NCBI GenBank assembly: GCA_937887565.1
Contig: CALABS010000040.1
Coordinates: 1 to 64,000, forward strand
Direction: 5' to 3'
Source of the DNA: an uncultured Rhodospirillaceae bacterium
Lineage (GTDB): Bacteria; Pseudomonadota; Alphaproteobacteria; Rhodospirillales; Magnetospirillaceae
DNA: 64,000 bases
In this document: positions 15,364-25,848 of the stretch, one piece after another
Position numbering within the stretch: the stretch's first letter is position 1
Layout: every line of letters begins with the position of its first letter
Program-made: the position numbers and the translations under genes
The notes under the pieces: generated by a model
What the model was told of the DNA's origin: nothing
Database searches by the model: none
What the model saw: the letters and a program-made list of their open reading frames with translations, nothing else

Positions 15364-16482
15364 ATGGCGAAGCGCGTCGTTCCCCATCCCACCGTCCTGA
15401 TCACCGTCGAGCCGCCGGGAGCGGTCTGGCCGCACGTGGACACGCTGGCCCGCGAACTGGCCGGCCTGGGCGCCGAGGTGGTGGTGGCCGCGGTCACGCC
15501 GCTGCGGCCGGGCCAGCGCATCGAATACGCCGGCATCCCCGGCGTCGAGCTGCTGGCCTGCCCGACCCCCGCGGCCACCCCGGCCGAGCACCTCGCCAAG
15601 CGCGCCGCCATCGCCGAATGGCTGCTGCGGGTGGAGGAAATGCTGAACCCCGACGTGGTGCACCTGACCGGCTACCTCCATGCCGGCCTGCCGTGGTGCG
15701 GCAAGCTGCTGGTCGCCGGCCATCCCGGCAGCGGCGCCGCCTATGGCCGCCTCGACGCCGACCAGCGCCGGGTCTGCCGGGCGGCCTTCCAGCACGGCCT
15801 GAGGGGGGCCGACATGGTGGTCGCCCCGTCCGAGACCATGATGGCGGCGCTGGACCGCCATTTCGGCGTGGTGAACATCCGCGTCATCCGCGACGGCCGC
15901 GACCCGGCCCGTTATGCGCCGGCGACCAAGGAGCGGGTGATCCTGTCGGTGGGGGCGCTGCGCGACGAGACCGGCGCCCCATCCCCCCTCGAACTGGCGT
16001 CGCCGGCCATCCCGTGGCCGGTGGTGGTGGCCGGCGACCAGGCCGACGAGGCCGGCCGCACCGTGCGGCTGCAGGGCGTCTCGGCCCTGGGGCGGGTTCA
16101 TCCGGCGCAACTGGTGCCGTGGTTCAACCGCGCCTCGCTGTATGTCGCCCTGGCGGCCGAGGGGCCGGGCACCCAGATCGTCGAGGCCGCCCTGTCCGGC
16201 TGCGCCCTCGTCCTCGGCGACACCGCCGCCCTGCGCGAGCTGTGGAGCGGCGCCGCCCTTTTCGTCGCCCCCGGCGACCCCACGGCGCTGGCGGCGGGGA
16301 TCAACACCCTGCTCGACGACGGGCGGCTGCTGGACGCCATGGGCCACGCCGCCCGCCGCCGCGCGCTGAAGCAGCCCGCCCGGGCCATGGCCGCGCAATA
16401 CCTGGACGCCTACCGCGAACTGGTCGCCGCCCGCGCCCCCGACCAGTTCGCCGAGGAGGGAACCCGCGCCCATGGCGCCTGA
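15364..16482 (+). CDS. glycosyltransferase (GT-B, GT4-like)
   Basis: 372 residues. The N-domain opens TVLITVEPPGAVWPHVDTLA. The C-domain retains 'LGRVHPAQLVPWFNRASLYV' and an E-x7-E-like region at EGPGTQIVEAALSGCALVLG. Related to sucrose-synthase-like and GT4 enzymes. It lies 80 bases before egtB, but no link to ergothioneine synthesis is known. The acceptor is unknown. Confidence 0.78.
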   Translation: MAKRVVPHPTVLITVEPPGAVWPHVDTLARELAGLGAEVVVAAVTPLRPGQRIEYAGIPGVELLACPTPAATPAEHLAKRAAIAEWLLRVEEMLNPDVVHLTGYLHAGLPWCGKLLVAGHPGSGAAYGRLDADQRRVCRAAFQHGLRGADMVVAPSETMMAALDRHFGVVNIRVIRDGRDPARYAPATKERVILSVGALRDETGAPSPLELASPAIPWPVVVAGDQADEAGRTVRLQGVSALGRVHPAQLVPWFNRASLYVALAAEGPGTQIVEAALSGCALVLGDTAALRELWSGAALFVAPGDPTALAAGINTLLDDGRLLDAMGHAARRRALKQPARAMAAQYLDAYRELVAARAPDQFAEEGTRAHGA

Positions 16483-16562
16483 CCGTCCGGGGGAGCCCGA
16501 ATGGCGGATTGATCGCCCCGCCCGACTCTCCGACCTGTGGTCGAGACGGCAAGGATGACGGC

Positions 16563-17714
16563 ATGAGCGAACGCGCGGGCGAGGCGGCCCGGACCTATCG
16601 CCGGATACGGGCCGGGACCGAGGCGCTGGTCGAGGGGATGACCCCCGAGGACATGAACGGCCAGGCCTTCCCCGAGGCCAGCCCGGCCAAATGGCATCTG
16701 GCGCACACCACCTGGTTCTTCGAGACCTTCCTGCTGGCCCGCCGGGCGCCGTCGTGGCGGCCGCCGCGGCCGGAATGGCGGATGTTGTTCAATTCCTACT
16801 ACGACAGCGTCGGCGACCGCCCGCCCCGCGACCGCCGGGGCCTGCTGACCCGGCCGGCGCTGGACGAGGTGATGTCCTGGCGGCGCATGGTCGACGAAGC
16901 GGTGCTGTCCCTCCTCGACCGTGACCCGGAGCCCGCCGAACTGGCGATCGGGCTGGCCCACGAACAGCAGCACCAGGAGTTGATCGTCACCGACGGGCTG
17001 GCGCTGTTCGCCGCCCACCCGCTGGAACCGGCATGGACGCGCCCGCATCCGCACCACGTGCCGCCGCCCCCGGGCTGGCGGAGCCACGGCGGCGGCATCG
17101 TCGAGATCGGCGCCGCCGCCGACGGCTTCGCCTTCGACAACGAACGTCCCCGCCATCGGACGCTGCTGGGTCCGTTCCGCCTGGCGGCACGGCCGGTGAC
17201 CTGCGGCGAGTGGCTGGACTTCATGGCCGATGGCGGCTACCGGCGACCGACCTTGTGGCAGGAGGACGGCTGGACGGCGCTGCGCGCCGCCGGCTGGCGG
17301 GCGCCGGAATACTGGGACCGTCGCGACGGAACCTGGACGGTGATGACCGTCGCCGGCCGCCGGCCGGTGGCCCCGGACGCGGCGGTCTGTCACGTCAGTT
17401 GGTACGAGGCCGACGCCTATGCCCGCTGGGCGGGGGCGCGGCTTCCCGCCGAGGCGGAATGGGAAGCCGCCGATCCGCCCGGTGCCGGCCTGGTATGGGA
17501 ATGGACCGCCGACGCCCACCGCCCCTATCCCGGCTGGCGGCCGGCGGCCGGCGCCTTCGGCGAATACAACGGCAAGTTCATGGCCGGGCGCATGGTTCTG
17601 AGGGGCGGCAGCACCGCCACCCCGCCGGGCTCGACGACCCGCCACACCCGCAACTTCTGGCCGCCGGCGACGCGCTGGCAGTTCACCGGCCTGCGGCTGG
17701 CGGAGGACGCATGA
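16563..17714 (+). CDS. egtB: ergothioneine biosynthesis sulfoxide synthase EgtB
   Basis: 383 residues. DinB-like domain (about 10-150) with the iron-binding H-x3-H-x-E at His133, His137 and Glu139 (HEQQHQE), plus His45/His48 in KWHLAHTTWFFE. A formylglycine-generating-enzyme-like domain follows (about 165-380: 'PVTCGEWLDFM', CHVSWYEADAYARWAGARLP, 'FTGLRL'). EgtB joins cysteine or gamma-glutamylcysteine to hercynine using O2 and Fe(II). It is somewhat shorter than many homologues, with trimming in the C-terminal part. It overlaps egtD by four bases (ATGA). Confidence 0.93.
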   Translation: MSERAGEAARTYRRIRAGTEALVEGMTPEDMNGQAFPEASPAKWHLAHTTWFFETFLLARRAPSWRPPRPEWRMLFNSYYDSVGDRPPRDRRGLLTRPALDEVMSWRRMVDEAVLSLLDRDPEPAELAIGLAHEQQHQELIVTDGLALFAAHPLEPAWTRPHPHHVPPPPGWRSHGGGIVEIGAAADGFAFDNERPRHRTLLGPFRLAARPVTCGEWLDFMADGGYRRPTLWQEDGWTALRAAGWRAPEYWDRRDGTWTVMTVAGRRPVAPDAAVCHVSWYEADAYARWAGARLPAEAEWEAADPPGAGLVWEWTADAHRPYPGWRPAAGAFGEYNGKFMAGRMVLRGGSTATPPGSTTRHTRNFWPPATRWQFTGLRLAEDA

Positions 17715-18661
17715 AGGGCGAGTCCGGTGGTGACGGCTTCGGCGCGGCGGTCCTGGCCGGGCTGGCGGCGCGGCCGCGGCGCATCCCCTGCCGCCACCTC
17801 TACGACGCCGAGGGATCGGCGCTGTTCGAGCGTATCACCGAGCTGGACGAATACTATCTCAGCCGCTGCGAGGCCGGCCTGCTGGCCCGCCACGGCGGCG
17901 AGGTCGCCGCGCTGGTGGGCACGGGGGCGCGGGTGGTCGAGTTCGGCGCCGGGTCCATGCGCAAGACCCGGTTGCTGCTGGATGCCCTGACCGCGCCGGC
18001 GGCCTATGTGCCGGTGGACGTCTGCCGGGACGCGCTGGTGCTGGCGGCCCGGCGGCTGGCGGCCGACCATCCGGGGCTGGCGGTCACCCCGCTGGTGGCG
18101 GATTTCACCCATCCGCTGACGCTGCCGCCCGCCCCTGGCGACGATCCGGCGCTCGCCTTCTTCCCCGGCTCCACCATCGGCAATCTGAGCCCGTCGCAGG
18201 CCCGCGACTTCCTCCACCGCGTCGCCCGGCTGACGGGACGGCGGGGCTGGTTGCTGGTGGGGGTGGATTTGGTCAAGGAGCCGGCGGTGATCGAGGCCGC
18301 CTATGACGACCGCCACGGCGTCACCGCCATGTTCCTGCGCAACCTGCTGGCTCGCGCCAACCGCGAGCTGGGGGCCGACTTCGATCTCGACGGCTTCGAC
18401 CACACCGCGCGCTGGAACGGCCGCGAGGGACGGGTCGAGATCCATCTGGTCGCCAACCGCTCGCAGACGGCGATGGTGGCCGGCGAGCCGTTCCGGTTCC
18501 GGCGCGGCGACGCCATCCACGTCGAGGACTGCTACAAGTATTCGGTGCCGCAGTTCCAATGGCTCGCCCGCCAGGGCGGCTTCGCGCCCGCCGCCCATTG
18601 GATCGATCCCCAGGGACTGTTCAGCCTCCACATGCTGGCGGTGGACGACCGCCGCCGTTGA
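17711..18661 (+). CDS. egtD: L-histidine N(alpha)-methyltransferase EgtD
   Basis: 316 residues. Family features include the N-terminal PRRIPCRHLYDAEGSALFER with ITELDEYY, the SAM-binding loop VVEFGAGSMRKT (about 75-86), the mid-domain FFPGSTIGNL, and C-terminal EDCYKYSVPQF. EgtD trimethylates histidine to hercynine, the substrate of EgtB. With egtB this makes a two-gene ergothioneine operon. The lyase EgtE and gamma-glutamyl enzymes EgtA/EgtC are not nearby. Confidence 0.94.
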   Translation: MKGESGGDGFGAAVLAGLAARPRRIPCRHLYDAEGSALFERITELDEYYLSRCEAGLLARHGGEVAALVGTGARVVEFGAGSMRKTRLLLDALTAPAAYVPVDVCRDALVLAARRLAADHPGLAVTPLVADFTHPLTLPPAPGDDPALAFFPGSTIGNLSPSQARDFLHRVARLTGRRGWLLVGVDLVKEPAVIEAAYDDRHGVTAMFLRNLLARANRELGADFDLDGFDHTARWNGREGRVEIHLVANRSQTAMVAGEPFRFRRGDAIHVEDCYKYSVPQFQWLARQGGFAPAAHWIDPQGLFSLHMLAVDDRRR

Positions 18662-18713
18662 CCAACGGCGAGCGGGGCTTATCTTGGCTCGGGAAGCAAT
18701 GCCGGGAGCCGAG

Positions 18714-21383
18714 ATGACACGGGACACGCGGTGGCACGTCTTGACGGCGGCGGAGGCCTGCGAACGCCTCGATTCCAGCCGCGAGCACGGACTGGCGGAG
18801 GACGAGGCCGAGCGCCGCCTGGCCGAGCACGGCCCCAACCGGCTGCCCGAGAAGAAGCCCAAGCCCGCCTGGCGGATGTTCGCGGAGCAGTTCCAGAACC
18901 TGCTGTCCATGGTGCTGGTGGCGGCCGGCGTGCTGGCCGGGGTGATCGGCGACACCACCGACATGGTGGTGATCTTGGCGGTGGTGACCTTCAACGCCTG
19001 CCTGGGCTTCTACCAGGAACACCGGGCCGAGAAGATTCTCGACGCGCTCCGGGGCATGCTGGCCCAGCAGTCCCGCGTTCGCCGCTCGGGCCGCAAGGTC
19101 GAGATTCGCGCCGAGGAGCTGGTGCCCGGCGACCTGGTGCTGCTGGAGGCCGGCGACCGCGTTCCCGCCGACGGGCGGCTGACCGCGGCCCACGGCCTCG
19201 AGGTCGACGAATCGACGCTGACCGGCGAATCGCTGTCGGTGACCAAGGCGACCCAGCCCCTCGACGACCCCGACGCCGCCCTGGCCGACCGCGCCAATCT
19301 GGCCTTCATGAACACCGTGGTCACCCGGGGGCGCGCAGAGATGCTGGTCACCGCCACCGGTCCCACCACCGAGATGGGGCGCATCGCCGGCCTCCTGGAA
19401 ACGGCGCTGGAAGGGCGCACCCCGCTCCAGGACCGCCTCGACCAGCTGGGGCGCCGGCTGGCGTTGATCGCCGGGGTGGTGGTGGCCATCATCATGGTGA
19501 TGGGGCTGCTGCGCGGCGAGCCCATCGTCGAGGTGATCATGACCGCCGTCGCCCTGGCGGTGGCCGCCATTCCCGAGGGACTGCCGGCGGTGGTCACCGT
19601 GACCCTGGCCATCGGCATGTACCGCATGGCCCGCCGGGGCGCCATCGTCAAGCGGCTGGCGGCCGTCGAGACCCTGGGCTCGACCACCGTCATCTGTTCG
19701 GACAAGACCGGCACGCTGACCATGAACCAGATGACCGCCCGGGCCGGCTGGGCCGGCGGACGACGGTTCACCGTCAGCGGCGAGGGCTATGGGGCCGAAG
19801 GCCGGCTCGAGGCCGCCGACGACGGCGGGCCGCTGCCCGACCTCGCGCCGCTGCTGCGCGCCGCCCTGCTGTGCAACGACTCGCGGCTGGCCGACGACCC
19901 CAAGGCCGGCCGCGTGGTGATCGGCGATCCCACCGAGGGCGCCTTGCTGGTGCTGGCCGAGAAGGCCGGCGTGGGCGCGCCGCCGCCGCGCCTGGCCGAG
20001 GTGCCGTTCGATTCGGCCACCAAGTACATGGCCACCGTCCACGCCGACGGCGACCGGACGGTGGTGGCGGTCAAGGGCGCCCCGGACGTGGTGCTGGAGA
20101 TGTGTTCGCGGGTGCGGCTGGCCGACGGCGACCACCCGCTGGATGCCGCCCGCCGCGACGAGGTCCGCCGCGAGATGGAGCGCCTGGGCGGCGAGGCGCT
20201 GAGGGTGCTGGCCCTCGCCGAAGGCGACGGCCCCGACGCGACGCCGGCCGACCTGACCCTGCTGGCCCTGGTCGGCCTGATGGACCCGCCCCGCCCCACC
20301 GCCCGTGAGGCGGTCGCCGCCTGCCGTGCCGCCGGCATCGCGGTGAAGATGATCACCGGCGACCATCGCGTCACCGCCGCCGCCATCGCCCGTGCCCTCG
20401 GCCTGGACGGCGAGGTGGTGACCGGCGCCGAGTTGGACCGCATCCCGGACGACGAGCTGGCGCGGCGCATCGACGCCATCGCCGTGTTCGCCCGCGTCGC
20501 CCCCGACCACAAGGTGCGCATCGTCCGCGCGCTGAAGGAACGCGGCCACGTGGCCGCCATGACCGGCGACGGGGTCAACGACGCCGCCGCGCTGAAGGCC
20601 GCCGACATCGGCGTCGCCATGGGCCGCACCGGCTCGGACGTCACCCGCGAGGCGGCGACCATGGTGCTGACCGACGATGACTTCTCGACCGTGGTCCGCG
20701 CCGTCCGCGAGGGCCGGACCATCTACGACAACATCCTGAAATTCGTCCGCTTCCAGCTGTCCACCAATGTCGGCGCGCTGCTGACGGTGTTTGTCGCACC
20801 CCTGCTCGGCCTGCCGGTGCCGTTTCATCCCATCCAGATTCTGTGGGTCAACATCATCATGGACGGCCCGCCGGCCATGGCGCTGGCCTTCGACCCGGCC
20901 CGCGCCGGCCTGATGGGCGACCCGCCCCGCCCGCGCGGCGAGACCATCCTGTCGGGCCGGCGGCTGCTGCGGCTGGCGGCCTACGGCACCACCATGACCG
21001 TCGGCACGCTTGGCGTGCTGGCCTGGGCGCTCGCGGCCCACGACGTCACCACCGCCCGCACCCTGGCCTTCACCACCTTCGTGCTGTTCCAGTTCTTCAA
21101 CGTCTTCAACGCCCGCGTCGGCCGCGGCTCGGCCTTCAACGGCGCCTTCTTCGCCAACGGCAAGCTGTGGCTGGCGCTGCTGTCGGTGGTCGGGTTGCAG
21201 GCGGTCGTGGTCCACTGGGGCCCCGCCCAGGCGCTGTTCCACACCACCGACCTGGAACCGCTGCAATGGGGGCTGGCGGCGGCGGTGGCGTCGTCGGTGC
21301 TGATCCTCGACGAGCTGCGCAAGCTGGTCCTGCGGCTGTTCGCCGCCGCCTCAGGCCACAGGTCAGGCCACTGGGGCGACTGA
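18714..21383 (+). CDS. P2-type cation-transporting ATPase
   Basis: 889 residues from ATG 18714 with GGGAG six bases upstream. N-terminal cation ATPase domain, TGES in the actuator domain, PEGLP in M4, phosphorylation DKTGTLT (Asp near 330), nucleotide-binding domain, TGDGVND (about 617) and a C-terminal six-span domain. The PEGLP and M6 MDGPPAMAL motifs resemble calcium pumps. In M5 the SERCA-type Asn-Val-Gly-Glu becomes NVGA, so one calcium site is probably absent, as in PMCA-type pumps. The ion (Ca2+, Mn2+ or other) is uncertain. Its end overlaps the convergent response regulator by 21 bases. Confidence 0.9.
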   Translation: MTRDTRWHVLTAAEACERLDSSREHGLAEDEAERRLAEHGPNRLPEKKPKPAWRMFAEQFQNLLSMVLVAAGVLAGVIGDTTDMVVILAVVTFNACLGFYQEHRAEKILDALRGMLAQQSRVRRSGRKVEIRAEELVPGDLVLLEAGDRVPADGRLTAAHGLEVDESTLTGESLSVTKATQPLDDPDAALADRANLAFMNTVVTRGRAEMLVTATGPTTEMGRIAGLLETALEGRTPLQDRLDQLGRRLALIAGVVVAIIMVMGLLRGEPIVEVIMTAVALAVAAIPEGLPAVVTVTLAIGMYRMARRGAIVKRLAAVETLGSTTVICSDKTGTLTMNQMTARAGWAGGRRFTVSGEGYGAEGRLEAADDGGPLPDLAPLLRAALLCNDSRLADDPKAGRVVIGDPTEGALLVLAEKAGVGAPPPRLAEVPFDSATKYMATVHADGDRTVVAVKGAPDVVLEMCSRVRLADGDHPLDAARRDEVRREMERLGGEALRVLALAEGDGPDATPADLTLLALVGLMDPPRPTAREAVAACRAAGIAVKMITGDHRVTAAAIARALGLDGEVVTGAELDRIPDDELARRIDAIAVFARVAPDHKVRIVRALKERGHVAAMTGDGVNDAAALKAADIGVAMGRTGSDVTREAATMVLTDDDFSTVVRAVREGRTIYDNILKFVRFQLSTNVGALLTVFVAPLLGLPVPFHPIQILWVNIIMDGPPAMALAFDPARAGLMGDPPRPRGETILSGRRLLRLAAYGTTMTVGTLGVLAWALAAHDVTTARTLAFTTFVLFQFFNVFNARVGRGSAFNGAFFANGKLWLALLSVVGLQAVVVHWGPAQALFHTTDLEPLQWGLAAAVASSVLILDELRKLVLRLFAAASGHRSGHWGD

Positions 21384-21758
21384 GCGCCGCAGCAGGTCGA
21401 GCAGCTGGCGACCGTTGACCGGCTTGTGCAGGATGGGCAGCCCCGAGGCGGCGGCGGTCCGCAGGCGGTCGACGGCGGTATCGCCGGTGACCAGCACGCC
21501 GGGAATGCCCTCGCCGAAGGCGTCGCGGAGCGACTGGATGGCGTCGGTCCCGGTCTGGCCCTCCTTGAGCCGGTAGTCGGCGAGGATGAAATCCGGCCGG
21601 TCGCCGGATTCGGCAAGCTGCTCGTGGGCCGACCGCGACGAGGCGGCCGCCACCACCCGATAGCCCCAGCTCTCGAACAGCATCTGGTAGCCGGCGAGAA
21701 CGATGGCCTCGTCCTCGATGACCACGATCAAAGGTGAAGAAGCCGCTTCCGTACGCAT
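21363..21758 (-). CDS. single-domain response regulator
   Basis: 131 residues from ATG 21758. One REC domain only: acidic pair in VVIEDEAIV, phospho-acceptor Asp in FILADYRL, Thr in VLVTGDT and Lys in ILHKPVN. The organisation resembles the receiver domains at the end of hybrid kinases and stand-alone FixJ-type adaptors. No output domain. The partner kinase is not adjacent. Confidence 0.85.
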   Translation of the reverse strand: MRTEAASSPLIVVIEDEAIVLAGYQMLFESWGYRVVAAASSRSAHEQLAESGDRPDFILADYRLKEGQTGTDAIQSLRDAFGEGIPGVLVTGDTAVDRLRTAAASGLPILHKPVNGRQLLDLLRRSVAPVA

Positions 21759-21980
21759 GTGTCTCGTTCTGCCCACCAGTTCCAGCGGATAATGGGGCAA
21801 TGCCCAGACGAGGAAAACCACCCCGATGGTCATACCCGCGCCCTATGACCGTTGGTGCGGCGGCGGGCCGGGATTTCCGCCGCCCTACCCGCGCGGCTGT
21901 TGCGCGCGGGCGCGAAATGCGCCTTAACTTCTTTCGTCACGTCATCCGGGGCCAGGGGCCCCGCAAGGGAACGAAGTTAC

Positions 21981-22992
21981 ATGACCGATACCGTCGTCCT
22001 GCCGCCCGCGTCCGCCCCGACCGAGGCCGGCCTCGACCCCACCCTCGATCTGGAAGCCGCGATCGACCGGCTGCGCCGCGAGAAGAACGCCATCATCCTG
22101 GCCCATTACTACCAGGACGGCGAGATCCAGGACCTGGCCGATTTCGTCGGCGACTCGCTGGACCTGTCGCGCAAGGCGGCCGCCACCGACGCCGACATGA
22201 TCGTCTTTTGCGGCGTGCGATTCATGGGCGAGGTGGCCAAGATCCTGTCGCCGGGCAAGACCGTGGTCATCCCCGACGCCGAGGCCGGCTGCTCGCTGGA
22301 GGAGGCCTGCCAGGCCGACGCCTTCCGCGCCTTCCGCCAAAGCCATCCCGACCACGTCGCGGTCACCTACATCAACTGCTCGGCCGAGGTGAAGGCGCTG
22401 TCGGACGTGATCGTCACCTCGTCCAACGCCGAGACCATCGTCCGCGCCCTGCCCGCCGACCGGCCGATCCTGTTCGCCCCCGACCGCCATCTCGGCGCCT
22501 ATATCGCCCGCAAGACCGGCCGCGAGATGACGCTGTGGCCGGGCAGCTGCATCATCCACGAGCAGTTCTCGGAAAAGGAGCTGGTCAAGCTGAAGGTGCG
22601 CCACCCCGAGGCCAAGGTGGCGGCCCATCCGGAATGCCCCGAGACCATCCTGGGCCACGCCGACCACGTGGGCTCGACCCGCGGCATCCTGGACTTCGTG
22701 CTGAGGTCCGAGGCCAGGGAGTTCATCATCGCCACCGAGCCGCACATCATCCACCAGATGGAGAAGGCGGCTCCGCACAAGGTGTTCATTCCGGCCCCGG
22801 GCGCCGACGGCTCGTGCGACTGCGCGTCGTGCCCGTTCATGGCCCGGAACACGCTGGAAAAGATCTACCTGGCCATGCTCAACGAGGCCCCGGCCATCCA
22901 GATTCCCGAGGAGCTGCGGGTCGAGGCGCTGAAGCCGCTGGAGCGCATGCTGGAAATGTCGGCCTCGGTGCCGATGTCGAGCGGGGCTCCCA

Positions 22993-23003
<11 letters not shown>
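21981..23003 (+). CDS. nadA: quinolinate synthase NadA
   Basis: 340 residues from ATG 21981. AILAHYYQDGEIQDLADFVGDSL is the family signature region (residues about 37-59). The three cluster-binding cysteines are in VFCGVRF (about 77), HPECPET (about 219) and CDCASCPF (about 279-283). The enzyme condenses iminoaspartate with dihydroxyacetone phosphate to quinolinate with a [4Fe-4S] cluster. First gene of a five-gene run with nadC overlapping by 11 bases. Confidence 0.96.
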
Positions 23004-23835
<832 letters not shown>

Positions 23836-23840
23836 CCGCC

Positions 23841-25451
23841 ATGGCCGCCGCCTACGATCTTCTGGTCATCGGGTCGGGCGCCGCCGGCCTGTCGCTGGCG
23901 CTCAGGCTGCTGGAACGCCGGCCGGACGCCCGGGTGGCGGTCCTCGCCAAGGGTCCGCTGTCCGAAGGCAGCACCCTGTACGCCCAGGGCGGCATCGCCG
24001 CCGTCCTCGACGCGGTGGATTCCACCGAATCGCATATCGCCGACACCCTGACCGCCGGCGCCGGCCTGTGCAACGCGGCGACCGTGCGCTTCGTGGTCGA
24101 GCGCGGCCGCGCCGGCATCGAATGGCTGATCGAGCGCGGGGTGCTGTTCGACCGCGAGGACGGCGCCTATCACCTGACCCGCGAGGGCGGGCATTCCCAC
24201 CGCCGCGTCATCCATTCCGCCGACGCCACCGGCCGCGCCGTCCAGACCGCCCTGATGGATGCGTTGCGCGGCAGCCGGGCCGAGATCTTCGAGAACCACA
24301 ACGCCGTCGACCTGATCCGCGAGAAGCTGCCCGGCGGACGCCTGGGACGATGCCTGGGGGCGCACGCGCTGGACCGCGCCTCGGGGCGGGTGCGCACCTT
24401 CGCCGCCCGCATGGTGGTGCTGGCCAGCGGCGGCGCCAGCCGCGTCTATCTCTATTCGTCCAATCCCGACGGCTCCACCGGCGACGGCATCGCCATGGCC
24501 TGGCGCGCCGGCTGCCGCATCGCCAACATGGAATTCAGCCAGTTCCACCCCACCTGCCTGTTCCACCCCAAGGCCAAGACCTTCCTGGTCACCGAGGCGG
24601 TGCGCGGCGAGGGCGGGCGGCTTCTGCGGCCCGACGGCACCCGTTTCATGGACGACTACGACCCGCGCGGCGAGCTGGCGCCCCGCGACGTCGTGGCGCG
24701 CGCCATCGACGACGTCATGAAGCGGCTGGGCTGCGCCTGCGTCTATCTGGACATCAGCCACGAGCCGGCCGAGTTCATCACCAGCCACTTCCCCACCGTC
24801 CATGCCGAATGCCTGCGCTACGGCATCGACATGACCAAGGAACCCATCCCGGTGGTGCCGGCGGCCCATTTCACCTGCGGCGGCGTGCTGACCGACTTGA
24901 GCGGGCGCACCGACGTGGACGGGCTTTATGCCGTCGGCGAGGCCGCCTGCACCGGCCTGCACGGCGCCAACCGCCTGGCGTCGAATTCGCTTCTCGAATG
25001 CGTGGTGTTCGGCGCCGCCGCCGCCGAGGACGTCGCCGCCCGCCTCGACGCGGTCGAGCCGCCGCCCGAACTGGCGCCGTGGGACGAAAGCTGGGTCACC
25101 GATTCCGACGAGGAGGTGGTGGTGGCCCACAACTGGGACGAGCTGCGCCGCTTCATGTGGGACTACGTGGGCATCGTGCGCTCCACCAAGCGCCTCGAGC
25201 GCGCCAAACACCGGGTGCGGCTGCTGCTGGAGGAGATCGCCGAATACTACGGCAGCTTCCGCGTCACCAACGACCTGCTGGAGCTGCGCAACCTGGCCAT
25301 GGTCGCCGACCTGATCGTGCGGTCGGCGCTGATCCGCCGCGAGAGCCGGGGTCTGCACTACACCATCGACTTCCCCGCCCCGGACACCGTCGCCCCGCCC
25401 CAGAACACCATCCTGGTTCCCAAGAATTTCTCGGCGCGGCGGGTGAGCTGA
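23841..25451 (+). CDS. nadB: L-aspartate oxidase NadB
   Basis: 536 residues. FAD-binding start YDLLVIGSGAAGLSLAL, then substrate-loop GGHSHRRVIHSADATGRAV, HPTCLF, and the flavin contact 'GLHGANRLASNSLLECVVFG'. It oxidises aspartate to iminoaspartate for NadA. The order nadA-nadC-nadB gives the full de novo route to nicotinate mononucleotide in one operon. Confidence 0.96.
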   Translation: MAAAYDLLVIGSGAAGLSLALRLLERRPDARVAVLAKGPLSEGSTLYAQGGIAAVLDAVDSTESHIADTLTAGAGLCNAATVRFVVERGRAGIEWLIERGVLFDREDGAYHLTREGGHSHRRVIHSADATGRAVQTALMDALRGSRAEIFENHNAVDLIREKLPGGRLGRCLGAHALDRASGRVRTFAARMVVLASGGASRVYLYSSNPDGSTGDGIAMAWRAGCRIANMEFSQFHPTCLFHPKAKTFLVTEAVRGEGGRLLRPDGTRFMDDYDPRGELAPRDVVARAIDDVMKRLGCACVYLDISHEPAEFITSHFPTVHAECLRYGIDMTKEPIPVVPAAHFTCGGVLTDLSGRTDVDGLYAVGEAACTGLHGANRLASNSLLECVVFGAAAAEDVAARLDAVEPPPELAPWDESWVTDSDEEVVVAHNWDELRRFMWDYVGIVRSTKRLERAKHRVRLLLEEIAEYYGSFRVTNDLLELRNLAMVADLIVRSALIRRESRGLHYTIDFPAPDTVAPPQNTILVPKNFSARRVS

Positions 25452-25452
25452 C

Positions 25453-25848
25453 ATGACCGCGCCCGCCAATTCCCGCCGCAAGGTCTTCGCCGCCGGCACC
25501 CTCATCTTCCACGAAGGCGAGCCCGGCCACGAAGCCTATGTGGTCGAATACGGCAAGGTGTCGGTGTTCAAGACGGTGCGCAACCGCCGCGTCCCCTTGG
25601 GCGAGGTCACCCAGGGCGGCATCTTCGGCGAGATGGCGCTGATCGACGACCAGCCGCGCATGGCCTCGGCCGTCGCCGACGAGGAGACCGCCTGCGTGGT
25701 CATCGCCAAGGACCGCCTGACCGAACAGCTGGAAAAGGCGCCGCGCGGGGTGCGGGTCATCGTCGGCGCGCTCCTGGGCAACATCCGGCTGATGGGCGCC
25801 GAGCTGGCCGAGGCCCGGGTGCTGCTGGGCGAAGGCGACTGGGCATGA
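25453..25848 (+). CDS. stand-alone cyclic nucleotide-binding domain protein
   Basis: 131 residues, starting one base after nadB. One cNMP-binding beta-barrel (KVFAAGTLIFHEGEPGHEAY, 'GEVTQGGIFGEMALIDDQPRMASAVA'), with the phosphate-binding cassette GEMALIDDQPRMAS close to the canonical GE-x-A-L/RT. A C-terminal helix follows; there is no DNA-binding domain. It may be a ligand-sensing regulator acting on a partner protein. Placement after the nad genes is suggestive but no link is known. Confidence 0.82.
   Translation: MTAPANSRRKVFAAGTLIFHEGEPGHEAYVVEYGKVSVFKTVRNRRVPLGEVTQGGIFGEMALIDDQPRMASAVADEETACVVIAKDRLTEQLEKAPRGVRVIVGALLGNIRLMGAELAEARVLLGEGDWA

Noticed and set aside
13702..16473. 923-codon open frame on the minus strand
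   Set aside because: Antisense of the FAD-Rieske and glycosyltransferase genes, with no recognisable domain.
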